Shown in pieces: positions 1 to 10,742 of a stretch of 62,000 bases of DNA (within the stretch, counting starts at the first letter, position 1; every line of letters starts with the position of its first letter). Source of the stretch: Mesostigma viride (lineage: Eukaryota > Streptophyta > Mesostigmatophyceae > Mesostigmatales > Mesostigmataceae); contig RPFO01000296.1 of the NCBI GenBank assembly GCA_009746045.1, positions 1,620,388-1,682,387 of the forward strand, given 5' to 3'. The translations under genes were made by a program, and so were the position numbers. The notes under the pieces were generated by a model. The model saw only the letters and a program-made list of their open reading frames with translations, was not told the DNA's origin and ran no database searches.

Positions 1-126
1 CGCTTTCGATCGCTTACGGAAACGCATCTGTGTGGAGTTTGAAGTGTGATCACGAAGGTCACAATCACCAGACGGAAAACGCATACGTGGGTCTCGAGGG
101 CCGCGGAGGCATTGTGCCGCTCCGAA
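1..126. other. Left flank of the minisatellite array
   Basis: These bases do not match the 40-bp monomer and form the left border of the array. No gene or element is recognisable in so short a piece. The array begins near the first CGCAAGGGGCAACTGCAC. Confidence 0.6.
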
Positions 127-1270
127 CGCGCAAGGGGCAACTGCACACACATGTACACAACCGCGCACGCTTGGGCAGCTGCACTCACATGTACACACAC
201 CGCGCACGCTTGGGGCGGCTGCACACACACGTACATACACCGCGCACGCTTGGGGCGGCTGCACACACACGTACCTAACCGCGCACGCAAGGGGCGGCTG
301 CACACACACTTACACACAAAATGCACGCTTGGGGCGACGGCACTCACATGTACACACACCGCGCACGCAAGGGGCGGCTGCACACACACGTACACACACC
401 ATGCACGCAATTGCCGGCATGCACACACACGTACATCCACCGCGCACGCAAGGGCAACTGCACACACATGTACACACACCGCGCACGCTTGGGGCAGCTG
501 CACTCACATGTACACACACCGCGCACGCTTGGGCGGCTGCACACACACGTACATACACCGCGCACGCAAGGGGCGGCTGCACACATACGTACCTACACCG
601 CGCACGCAAGGGGCGGCTGCACACACACGTACATACACCGCGCACGCAAGGACCGGCTCCACTCACATGTACATCCACCGCGCAACCACGGGGCGGCTGC
701 ACACACACGTACATACACCGCGCACGCAAGGGGCTGCTGCACACACACTTAACACAAAATGCACGCTTGGGGCGACGGCACTCACATGTACATACACCGC
801 GCACGAAAGGGGTGGCTGCACACACACGTACATCCACGCGCACGCAAGGGGCGGCTGCACACACACATACATACACCATGCACGCAAGGGGCGAGTGCAA
901 AAACATGTACATACGCCGCGCACGCAAGGGGCAACTGCCCACACATGGACATACACCATGCACGCAAGGGGCGGCTGCACACACATGTACATCCACCGCG
1001 CACGCAAGGGGCGAGTGCACACACACGTACACACACCGCGCACGCAAGGGGCGGCTGCACACACACGTACACACACCATGCACGCAATTGCCGGCATGCA
1101 CACACACGTACATCCACCGCGCACGCAAGGGGCAACTGCACACACATGTACACACACCGCGCACGCTTGGGGCAGCTGCACTCACATGTACACACACCGC
1201 GCACGCTTGGGCGGCTGCACACACACGTACATACACCGCGCACGCAAGGGCGGCTGCACTTACATGTACA
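127..1270. repeat. 40-bp minisatellite array, block 1
   Basis: Tandem copies of a roughly 40-bp monomer built from CACACACGTACATACACC, then GCGCACGCAAGGGG, then CGGCTGCA. Monomers vary at fixed places: CAAGGGG or CTTGGGG, CGGCTG or CAACTG or CAGCTG, CCGCGCACGC or CCATGCACGC, and an AATTGCCGGCATG form. The block ends exactly at the 5-bp target duplication of element E1. The monomer has no stop codon in several frames, so long reading frames here are artefacts of the repeat rather than genes. Confidence 0.95.
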
Positions 1271-2088
1271 TGTTTGAAAAGTAGAGGAAACTAATGGGTT
1301 TTACACAATGCCTTGTGCTTGGCCTTGCTACCCACACACCTTGCAGGTGCTGAAAGAAAGAGAGGTTGAAGACAATTTACGTGGAAGAATAAATGGCTTT
1401 ATTAGAATATAATAGTTGGAGAAGAGCTTGAATGGAGGTTGAATGGAGGTGAAATGGAGGTACCTGCCCTTAGGGGGCAGTTTCCTTTTATAACTTTTAG
1501 GCTAGGAAGGATGACATCAGCAATGACATCATCACAGAAGCTTGTAGAAACATCCTAGCATATTCCTAGCATATTCCCAGCATATTCTCAGTATATTCCA
1601 GGAATATTCCTGGCATATTCTTAGAACATTCCTAGAACATTCTAGACATGATCCAATGAGCTGGCATAATAGCTAGATGCCAAGTGTCTACATAATAATG
1701 TGCCACATAACATGATTAATAAAGTGACACATCTCTTCTCCTTGGAGTGACAAGTGTCATGCAATGAGTCTACCCACTTGTCATCATGTAAGTCATAACA
1801 TGTGTCATCATGAGCTGCCAACACTTGTCAGCTCATGGACCAAACACTTGTCCAATAGGCCATAGCACCACTTGTCAATCAAATACGTGATGCTACTAGG
1901 CTGACTCAGGTTACAAGTCATCCATGTCCAAGTATAGGACTATGGCACATGAATATTGATCAGCTCATTAAGCCCAATTCATCTAGCTTATCAAAGCTAT
2001 CAAATTCTCAGTCCATAAGTAATAAATCCAACAAGAAATAAATCAGGCTGGGATATGTTGTGGCCAGGTGGATATAATATCCCTAACA
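1271..2088 (-). repeat. E1 3' LTR
   Basis: 818-bp direct repeat of 4987-5804. On the element strand it starts TGTTAGGGATATTATATCC, a start common in plant Copia LTRs, and ends CTTTTCAAACA. The polypurine tract lies immediately outside it at 2089-2096. Confidence 0.95.
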
Positions 2089-2096
2089 CCCCCCTT
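2089..2096 (-). promoter_or_regulatory. E1 polypurine tract
   Basis: AAGGGGGG on the minus strand directly precedes the 3' LTR, the expected place for plus-strand priming. Confidence 0.85.
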
Positions 2097-3244
2097 AGCC
2101 ACATGGGCACAATGCAAAAGATGTCTGGGTAGGTGGAATCTCAACACCCCCCTTAACCACATGCTCGTAGCATGCCGTCCAGTTGCTAGCATGGTGCAAC
2201 TGAAAATGAAGACGCCGTCCTCGTGAAACGCTTGAAGCTCCAACATGCGGTCATGAGCCGCACTACCGCCACTGATCCGTCCCCCCCCGGCAACGCGAAT
2301 GAGTGTCCAACCATAGCAGCGACGCACTAGCTGCCCATCCTGGATGGCTGATACCCAACCCTTAGTTGGAAAAAGTGCTCTAGATGCTACATTCCCCCCT
2401 CACTCAAAGCGGCTGCCCATGGACACGATAGGGGCACACAGTCCCACACATATAATACGGCAACACATGCCAACAAAGAAAGTCCCTATGAGCTAACCCA
2501 AACGGTATAGAGGTAGGGCAACGGCAACAATACGTGCTGTACACACACGGAGCAACATAACATACGCCATCTCACACAATAAATGACACCAACATCACGT
2601 TTTACGCCAAATAAACGGGGTGAGCAAACAAACATATTGGCAACAAATGCCACACAAACAAGGTACAATACAACCTTCAACACAAAACACAGTGGCCATA
2701 ACAGATAAACAAGCTTCATAGCAAAGAAAACAGGACGTGCAATACATTACCGCCACAAAGGCGAACACAGGTAACGATTACTTCGTCACGATTCACAAAT
2801 CAGTGCCCGAGAGTAAACATTACGTCCGACATTACAGGCTATGCCGAAATGCACAGCCGAATTCGACACAAAGGACGTAAACACTTGCATAAAAGCAATG
2901 CTCTCAGCACAAAACAAAATAACACACGCGTCACAGGCACTTTACTTACGAAAACAAGTCGTAGACGACGATACAACGGCGCTTCACTACGCCGCAGACC
3001 AGTGCCACAAATAGCGTGCAAAAACTCTGGATATACACTCCAGGTACGTAGAAAACGTCTCGTGGGAACAATACCAAAATGCGTGGGCCATTGCCACTGA
3101 ACGCATGGCAAAATAAGCACATAATTGCTGGAAGAACACAAAGAAAGAACCAGAGAACGCAGGCTTACGGCGCCTCACAAATTCCAGCAAACACGACACA
3201 AAAGTCGACATACAAGTTCATTTCCCACAGACAAAACATTAGGG
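2097..3244. other. E1 internal non-coding region
   Basis: About 1.15 kb between the coding region and the 3' LTR. Only short scattered reading frames occur, and none resembles integrase, reverse transcriptase or RNase H. This is the place where the rest of a Copia polyprotein is missing. Confidence 0.7.
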
Positions 3245-4903
3245 CTACCTTGAGAAGTGGGGTCTGTGCATCCTGGGCGACAATTTCCAAGGGTCGTTGC
3301 AGCTAGCGCAATTGCAAATGCCATGGCCTGGCCGAACACCGTCAACTGACCGACGTGATGCCTTGGCAGCATTTTGCAGTCGACTTGACCGTTGGTGCTT
3401 GACCGCACTTTGGCTGACAGGTCGCTGTCCACGTCGTTGTCGGCTCGCTCGAGGCCTCGCGCCAGCACCGGACTTGGCAGTCCAGGACTTGGAAAAATTT
3501 TGCAGCTTGGTCGATTTCGCCCTTGCGCCACGAATTTGTTCCCCCTCAGTTAGGCTGGCAGCGTTCATGCGCCGCGCCTTTGGTCTGGTCGCCGGACTTT
3601 GGTTACTAGCACCAGTATCACCTGGTATGCTGGCGGCGACAACGCGCTCCGCCTGCACTGGGCTGTTCTGGACCGCAGTTTCTGGAAGTACTTCAGCGTC
3701 TGACACGGACTTCTCCATTGCGCTGGAAACTTCTCGAATTGGCGTGAACTTCCACTGGGCCGGCGCAGAGTATATAAAGCCACGCAGTGTGCGAGTAATG
3801 CCCAGTAGGCCGCCCCCGATCCCGCATACACGGGCAAGCATGGCCAGTATGACCGTTAGGCCCACGGCCAGCCACTCCGCCGCGTGTCCCGAGGCACGTG
3901 AGATGCTGCGCTCGCTGCTCGCCATTTTCTGCCCTTGACAGGCAGCGTCGTTCTTGAAGCTCGTCGCCGACGATTTCAGCTCTGGGATGGCGTCCATCGC
4001 TGCGTCCGCACCGTGCGCGGGCAAAAAGTAGGTGTTGTTCCTCGTCCCGATGCTGCAGTGCCTGCTGTCCAGCACAGCAACCCGCTGGGCGAGGTCGACC
4101 TTGTGGCCATCCTTGACGAGCTGGCCGACTGATAGAAGTCGGGTGCTCAGCCTGGGAACGAGCAGCGCGTTTTGGAGGTGCACGTCCGCGTCCTGACCCG
4201 GCAGCTTCAGTTTGACAGTCCCGATGGCTGTCGCCTTCAGTTGGCCGCCTGAGCCGGCGATTTCCCTGTCATGAGGGTGCAGGCACACGAAATCCGACGG
4301 GCATGGCGTCATGTGACAGCTCGCTGCGGAATCCAGCACCCAGCTGGTCGGTGCTTTCTTTTCATACTGCGTGAGTGCAGCAGCATCCGACGGCGATGGC
4401 GACTCGGCGATGGTGGCGAAGACGAAGCCGGACCGCTCCGCAGCCTCCTCGGTGATACGCGCCTCGCTGGCACCTGGTGAGTGCTCCATTCTCGCTTGGT
4501 TCCGTCGCGTTGCCTTGTTCTTGCGTTCTTGCTTCAGCTCCGGATGCTTCTCCCAGCACTGGGTGTCCACGTGCCCGGCCTTCTTGCAGTAATTGCACCG
4601 CCTCTTTCCTCCACTTTTCTTCGTAGTAGTGTGGAAAACCTGGCCGTTAGGGGAGCCCTCCTTCTTTGCTTGAGCAGAACGCCTTCCGTGCAGTAGCTCC
4701 TCCGCCTCCAGCAGCGCAGTCTTGACCTCCTTTAGCGAATCCTCCTCTCCAGTTAGGACCTTGACCAGGTCACAATAGGCCGATGCTAAGGCCTTCAACA
4801 CAGCCTTGATTTCTTCCCATTTCCTCAGAGACCGCCCATCAAACGTTGTGATGGACTTGCTTGTTGCCCGGAATTGCTTGTAGCACGCTTCCTTGGTAGC
4901 CAT
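3245..4903 (-). CDS. Truncated Copia Gag-protease fused to an unknown C-terminal region
   Basis: 552 residues from the ATG at 4903; a TTG six codons upstream is also in frame. Residues 1-80 match the end of a Copia Gag core (LASAYCDLVKVL...EVKTALLEAEE), so the first half of Gag is missing. A CCHC zinc knuckle follows (C103, C106, H111, C116), then a retropepsin start WVLDSAASCHMTP with active-site D191, then the beginning of a pre-integrase region. From about residue 300 the similarity ends. The rest has a hydrophobic stretch at about 344-371 that could span a membrane, then about 180 residues rich in Arg, Lys, Ser and Ala, ending with a small Cys cluster (ICNCASC). I do not recognise this tail. 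It may be captured DNA or frame-open filler. The gag and protease parts are secure; the function of the whole is not. Confidence 0.75.
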   Translation of the reverse strand: MATKEACYKQFRATSKSITTFDGRSLRKWEEIKAVLKALASAYCDLVKVLTGEEDSLKEVKTALLEAEELLHGRRSAQAKKEGSPNGQVFHTTTKKSGGKRRCNYCKKAGHVDTQCWEKHPELKQERKNKATRRNQARMEHSPGASEARITEEAAERSGFVFATIAESPSPSDAAALTQYEKKAPTSWVLDSAASCHMTPCPSDFVCLHPHDREIAGSGGQLKATAIGTVKLKLPGQDADVHLQNALLVPRLSTRLLSVGQLVKDGHKVDLAQRVAVLDSRHCSIGTRNNTYFLPAHGADAAMDAIPELKSSATSFKNDAACQGQKMASSERSISRASGHAAEWLAVGLTVILAMLARVCGIGGGLLGITRTLRGFIYSAPAQWKFTPIREVSSAMEKSVSDAEVLPETAVQNSPVQAERVVAASIPGDTGASNQSPATRPKARRMNAASLTEGEQIRGARAKSTKLQNFSKSWTAKSGAGARPRASRQRRGQRPVSQSAVKHQRSSRLQNAAKASRRSVDGVRPGHGICNCASCNDPWKLSPRMHRPHFSR

Positions 4904-4974
4904 GGTGTCTTCAGTCGCCAATGGAACTGGATGTCTCTGGGTTCACAGTGGTCTTCTTGTTCCTCAGTAACAAA

Positions 4975-4986
4975 CCTCCGATACCA
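4975..4986 (-). promoter_or_regulatory. E1 primer-binding site (tRNA-iMet type)
   Basis: On the minus strand TGGTATCGGAGG directly follows the 5' LTR. It differs at few positions from TGGTATCAGAGC, the usual plant Copia site complementary to the 3' end of initiator tRNA-Met. Confidence 0.9.
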
Positions 4987-5804
4987 TGTTTGAAAAGTAG
5001 AGGAAACTAATGGGTTTTACACAATGCCTTGTGCTTGGCCTTGCTACCCACACACCTTGCAGGTGCTGAAAGAAAGAGAGGTTGAAGACAATTTACGTGG
5101 AAGAATAAATGGCTTTATTAGAATATAATAGTTGGAGAAGAGCTTGAATGGAGGTTGAATGGAGGTGAAATGGAGGTACCTGCCCTTAGGGGGCAGTTTC
5201 CTTTTATAACTTTTAGGCTAGGAAGGATGACATCAGCAATGACATCATCACAGAAGCTTGTAGAAACATCCTAGCATATTCCTAGCATATTCCCAGCATA
5301 TTCTCAGTATATTCCAGGAATATTCCTGGCATATTCTTAGAACATTCCTAGAACATTCTAGACATGATCCAATGAGCTGGCATAATAGCTAGATGCCAAG
5401 TGTCTACATAATAATGTGCCACATAACATGATTAATAAAGTGACACATCTCTTCTCCTTGGAGTGACAAGTGTCATGCAATGAGTCTACCCACTTGTCAT
5501 CATGTAAGTCATAACATGTGTCATCATGAGCTGCCAACACTTGTCAGCTCATGGACCAAACACTTGTCCAATAGGCCATAGCACCACTTGTCAATCAAAT
5601 ACGTGATGCTACTAGGCTGACTCAGGTTACAAGTCATCCATGTCCAAGTATAGGACTATGGCACATGAATATTGATCAGCTCATTAAGCCCAATTCATCT
5701 AGCTTATCAAAGCTATCAAATTCTCAGTCCATAAGTAATAAATCCAACAAGAAATAAATCAGGCTGGGATATGTTGTGGCCAGGTGGATATAATATCCCT
5801 AACA
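4987..5804 (-). repeat. E1 5' LTR
   Basis: 818-bp copy of 1271-2088 in the same orientation. On the minus strand it is the upstream LTR, since the tRNA-Met primer-binding site is immediately inside it and the coding region follows. It should hold the element promoter. Confidence 0.95.
5201..5362 (-). promoter_or_regulatory. Candidate LTR promoter: TATA box with GAAnnTTC cluster
   Basis: On the minus strand a TATA-like TTATAAAAGG lies at 5201-5210. Roughly 60-150 bases upstream is a dense run of GAA/TTC modules, including GAATGTTC twice and GGAATATTCC, plus repeated GGAATATGC. GAAnnTTC is the core of heat-shock elements. The same arrangement is in the 3' LTR at 1485-1646. Promoter function is inferred from motif and position only. 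Confidence 0.45.
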
Positions 5805-6535
5805 GTACACACACCACGCACGCAAGGGGCGGCTGCACACACACGTACATACACCGCGCACGCAAGGACCGGCTCCACTCACATGTACATCCACCGCGCA
5901 ACCACGGGGCGGCTGCACACACACGTACATACACCGCGCACGCAAGGGGCTGCTGCACACACACTTACACACAAAATGCACGCTTGGGGCGACGGCACTC
6001 ACATGTACATACACCGCGCACGAAAGGGGTGGCTGCACACACACGTACATCCACCGCGCACGCAAGGGGCGGCTGCACACACACATACATACACCATGCA
6101 CGCAAGGGGCGAGTGCAAAAACATGTACATACACCGCGCACGCAAGGGGCAACTGCCCACACATGGACATACACCATGCACGCAAGGGGCGGCTGCACAC
6201 ACATGTACATCCACCGCGCACGCAAGGGGCGAGTGCACACACACGTACACACACCGCGCACGCTTGGGGCGGCTGCACACACACGTACCTACACCGCGCA
6301 CGCAAGGGGCGGCTGCACACACACGTACATCCACCGCGCACGCAAGGGGCAACTGCACACACATGTACACACACCGCGCACGCTTGGGGCAGCTGCACTC
6401 ACATGTACACACACCGCGCACGCAAGGGCCGGCTGCACACACACGTACATCCACCGCGCACGCAAGGGGCAACTGCACACACACGTACATACACCGCGCA
6501 CGCAAGGGGCGGCTGCACACACACGTACACACACC
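5805..6535. repeat. 40-bp minisatellite array, block 2
   Basis: The same monomer array resumes directly after E1, in the same orientation, starting with the duplicated GTACA. It ends at the left edge of foldback element FB1. Confidence 0.95.
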
Positions 6536-6978
6536 GGCCGTATGAACTTGGGTGCTCGGAAGTGGTTATTCCGGGCAAAATAGTGTGACGGACCGATTTG
6601 CCTCAGGCGGCAAAAGGTTCCGGCACTATTTAACGTAACTAAAACCTGTGCACCTTGGAGGTCAGGGGTTCGAATCCTCACTGAGGCAGTTCCGGCGCAT
6701 TTAGTGGTGCGTGCTCAGCGGCCTAGGCGGATGTCTCGGGCTCTTCGTCCCCCCTCCATGAGGCCAGGTTTTAGTTACGTTAAATAGTGCCGGAACCTTT
6801 TGCCGCCTGAGGCAAATCGGTCCGTCACACTATTTTGCCCGGAATAACCACTTCCGAGCACCCAAGTTAATTCGGCCGAATGAACTTGGGTGCTCGGAAG
6901 TGGTTATTCCGGGCAAAATAGTGTGACGGACCGATTTGCCTCAGGCGGCAAAAGGTTCCGGCACTATTTAACGTAACT
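6536..6978. mobile_element. Foldback element FB1
   Basis: 443 bp made of arm L (6536-6639), core (6640-6773), inverted arm L' (6774-6875) and a second L (6876-6978). L' and the second L form a palindrome of about 205 bp centred on TTCGGCCGAA. The left end is half a palindrome and the right end is a full one. Flanks ...CACACC and GCGCACGC... join to the exact monomer sequence, so there is no target duplication. The core is bounded by TAAAACC and GGTTTTA. No protein is encoded. Confidence 0.85.
6600..6688 (+). other. tRNA-like cloverleaf in FB1
   Basis: 89 nt starting GCCTCAG and ending CTGAGGC plus discriminator A, a perfect 7-bp acceptor stem. A D-stem CGG/CCG, a GCAC/GTGC stem with an enlarged loop of about 20 nt where the anticodon should be, a variable arm ACCT/AGGT and a T-arm with the loop TTCGAAT can be drawn in order. 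GGTTCGAATCC is the internal B-box consensus. The long variable arm and the ends resemble bacterial or plastid tRNA-Leu. The A-box is weak and there is no normal anticodon loop, so this is tRNA-like rather than a working tRNA gene. Confidence 0.6.
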
Positions 6979-9897
6979 GCGCACGCAAGGGGCAACTGCA
7001 CACACATGGACACACACCGCGCACGCTTGGGGCGGCTGCACACACACGTACCTACACCGCGCACGCAAGGGGCGGCTGCACACACACGTACATACACCGC
7101 GCACGCAAGGGGCAACTGCACACACATGTACATACACCGCGCAACCACGGGGCGGCTGCACACACACGTACATACACCGCGCACGCAAGGGGCGGCTGCA
7201 CACATACGTACCTACACCGCGCACCCAAGGGGCGACTGCACACACATGTACATCCACCGCGCACGCAAGGGCCGGCTGCACACACACGTACACACACCAT
7301 GCACGCAAGGGCCGGCTGCACACACACGTACATACACCGCGCACGCTTGGGGCGGCTGCACACACACGTACCTACACCGCGCACGCAAGGGGCGGCTGCA
7401 CACATACGTATACCTACACCGCGCACGCAAGGGGCGACTGCACACACATGTACATCCACCGCGCACGCAAGGGCCGGCTGCACACACACGTACACACACC
7501 ATGCACGCAAGGGCCGGCTGCACACACACGTACATACACCGCGCACGCAAGGGGCGGCTGCACACACACGTACACACACCGCGCACGCAAGGGGCAGCTG
7601 CACACACACGTACATACACCATGCACGCAAGGGGCTGCACACACACTTACACACACCTTGCACGCAAGGGCCGGCATGCACACACACTGGCATACACCGC
7701 GCACGCAAGGGGCGGCTGCACACACGTACATACACCGCGCACGCAAGGGGCGAGTGCACACACACGTACACACACCGCGCACGCAAGGGGCGGCTGCACA
7801 CACACGTACACACACCATGCACACAATTGCCGGCATGCACACACACGTACATCCACTGCGCACGCAAGGGGCAACTGCACACACATGTACACACGCTTGG
7901 GGCGGCTGCACTCACATGTACACACACCGCGCACGCAAGGGCCGGCTGCACACACACGTACATACACCGCGCACGCAAGGGGCAACTGCACACACACGTA
8001 CACACACCATGCACGCAAGGGCCGGCTGCACTCACATGTACACACACCATGCACGCAAGGGCCGGCTGCACACACACTTACACACACAATGCACGCTTGG
8101 GGCAACGGCACTCACATGTACATACACCATGCACGCAAGGGGCGGCTGCACACACACGTACACACACCATGCACGCAAGGAGCGACTTCACGCACAGGTA
8201 CACTCACCATGCACGCAAGGGGCGGCTGCACACACACGTACACACACCGCGCACGCAATTAAGGGACGGCTGCACACACACGTACATACACCGCGCACGC
8301 AAGGGGCAACGGCACTCACATGTACATACACCATGCACGCAAGGGGCGGCTGCACACACACGTACATACACCGCGCACGCAAGGGGCGGCTGCACACATA
8401 CGTACCTACACCGCGCACCCAAGGGGCGACTGCACACATACGTACCTACACCGCGCACGCAAGGGCCGGCTGCACACACACGTACACACACCATGCACGC
8501 AAGGGCCGGCTGCACACACACGTACATACACCGCGCACGCTTGGGGCGGCTGCACACACACGTACCTACACCGCGCACGCAAGGGGCGGCTGCACACACA
8601 CGTACATACACCGCGCACGCAAGGGGCAACTCCACTCACATGTACATCCACCGCGCAACCACGGGGCGGCTGCACACACACGTACATATACACCGCGCAC
8701 GCAAGGGGCTGCTGCACACACACTGACACACAAAATGCACGCTTGGGGCGACGGCACTCACATGTACATACACCGCGCACGAAAGGGGTGGCTGCACACA
8801 CACGTACATCCACCGCGCACGCAAGGGGCGGCTGCACACACACATACATACACCATGCACGCAAGGGGCGAGTGCAAAAACATGTACATACACCGCGCAC
8901 GCAAGGGGCAACTGCCCACACATGGACATACACCATGCACGCAAGGGGCGGCTGCACACACATGTACATCCACCGCGCACGCAAGGGGCGAGTGCACACA
9001 CACGTACACACACCGCGCACGCAAGGGGCGGCTGCACACACACGTACACACACCATGCACGCAATTGCCGGCATGCACACACACGTACATCCACCGCGCA
9101 CGCAAGGGGCAACTGCACTTTACACATGTACACACACCGCGCACGCTTGGGGCAGCTGCACTCACATGTACACACACCGCGCACGCTTGGGGCGGCTGCA
9201 CACACACGTACCTACACCGCGCACGCAAGGGCGGCTGCACACACACGTACATACACCGCGCACGCAAGGGGCAACTGCACACACATGTACATACACCGCG
9301 CAACCACGGGGCGGCTGCACACACACGTACATACACCGCGCACGCAAGGGGCGGCTGCACACACACGTACACACACCGCGCACGCAAGGGGCAACTGCAC
9401 ACACATGGACACACACCGCGCACGCTTGGGGCGGCTGCACACACACGTACCTACACCGCGCACGCAAGGGGCGGCTGCACACACACGTACATACACCGCG
9501 CACGCAAGGGGCAACTGCACACACATGTACATACACCGCGCAACCACGGGGCGGCTGCACACACACGTACATACACCGCGCACGCAAGGGGCGGCTGCAC
9601 ACATACGTACCTACACCGCGCACCCAAGGGGCGACTGCACACACATGTACATCCACCGCGCACGCAAGGGCCGGCTGCACACACACGTACACACACCATG
9701 CACGCAAGGGCGGCTGCACACACACGTACATACACCGCGCACGCTTGGGGCGGCTGCACACACACGTACCTACACCGCGCACGCAAGGGCGGCTGCACAC
9801 ATACGTATACCTACACCGCGCACGCAAGGGGCGACTGCACACACATGTACATCCACCGCGCACGCAAGGGCCGGCTGCACACACACGTACACACACC
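6979..9897. repeat. 40-bp minisatellite array, block 3
   Basis: About 73 monomers. The stretch from 7500 to about 9200 matches 18446 to about 20150 monomer for monomer at a constant offset of 10,946 bp, including rare variants such as CACACAATTGCCGGC. The block ends with the target duplication ACACC of E2. Confidence 0.95.
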
Positions 9898-10368
9898 AGT
9901 TAGAATGCGGTGGGATATATTGCTTGAGAACACTGAAGCTTGGAGCAATGAATTGCTTGGTTCATTAGAAAATAGGTTTACCCTTTATCAACGTTCCTCT
10001 CACCGGCTGCGCCGCCAGTGACCGTTGGGTGCAGACCGTTGGCCCGAGGCCGCACGATGACAGGTAGCTGCCTAGTCACTGCATCGTGCGATCACAAATC
10101 AATGCACGCTGCAGTACGGTCCCTATCTAGGATACTCTAGTACCGTCCAATGACAGGACACTACGTATACTGGGTACTGACATCTGTCACGTACCTCAGT
10201 ACCCAAAGTACCTATCTAGGGAAACGTATGCGACTCGACTAGCATCCCTATCTGCATAGCCCACGTGGTATTTATATTCACATACCAACGTGGTTTACAA
10301 GGCTTATTCATACGTTGTATTCACAATGCCTTTGAGACTTAGTCTACAGCAAAGCATGGAGACTAACT
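9898..10368 (-). repeat. E2 3' LTR
   Basis: 471-bp copy of 17969-18441. It differs by a missing A near 9938, one G/T change near 9961 and a missing G near 10293. Its terminal hexamers are inverted repeats (AGTTAG/CTAACT). Confidence 0.92.
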
Positions 10369-10742
10369 CCAGTATTGTTTTATTATTTATTTCTTAATGC
10401 AGGTCTGCACCCCCAACATTATTGTTATTGTTTTTAAGTTGATTAGGGGTACAAAAGAGACATGGCTGGTTGAGCCAGGTTGGTTACAGCTGGCTGTTCT
10501 GGCCAGGTGTTATATTGCACATTAAATAAGGTGTACACAGCTGGCTGGTTTGGCCAGGTACTGAAGCACACATTAAGTAAATGGATACAAAGCTTGTGTC
10601 CTCAAGCTGCAAATGGATACAAATCTGACCTAGCCAGCACTCACACCCCACAACGAATGTGTTGAATTTTATGGCGCCCAGCAGCTATCGCTGTGGTAAG
10701 GGGGTGTGGTGGTTGTGTACTGTGCTATGGCCAGTCATTTAT
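10369..10742. other. E2 3' untranslated region
   Basis: 374 bp between the polyprotein stop and the 3' LTR. No gene is seen. The bases next to the LTR on the minus strand end AATACTGG, a poor polypurine tract. Confidence 0.6.

Larger units (their letters stand above)
1271..5804 (-). mobile_element. LTR retrotransposon E1 (Copia-type, non-autonomous)
   Basis: Two 818-bp LTRs that look identical by eye bound the element. They begin TG and end CA on the element strand. The perfect 5-bp target duplication GTACA lies at 1266-1270 and 5805-5809, inside the minisatellite. A primer-binding site matching initiator tRNA-Met abuts the 5' LTR, and a purine tract abuts the 3' LTR, so the element reads on the minus strand. 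It encodes only Gag-protease plus an unknown tail. Integrase, reverse transcriptase and RNase H are absent, so it would need enzymes from another Copia element. Near-identical LTRs suggest a young insertion. Confidence 0.95.

Noticed and set aside
127-1270. CRISPR array
   Set aside because: No constant repeat with unique spacers; monomers are tandem and all related, and the sequence is eukaryotic.
1642-1824. 60-codon frame in the E1 LTR (also at 5358-5540)
   Set aside because: Identical because the LTRs are identical; no domain, and LTRs of this type do not encode proteins.
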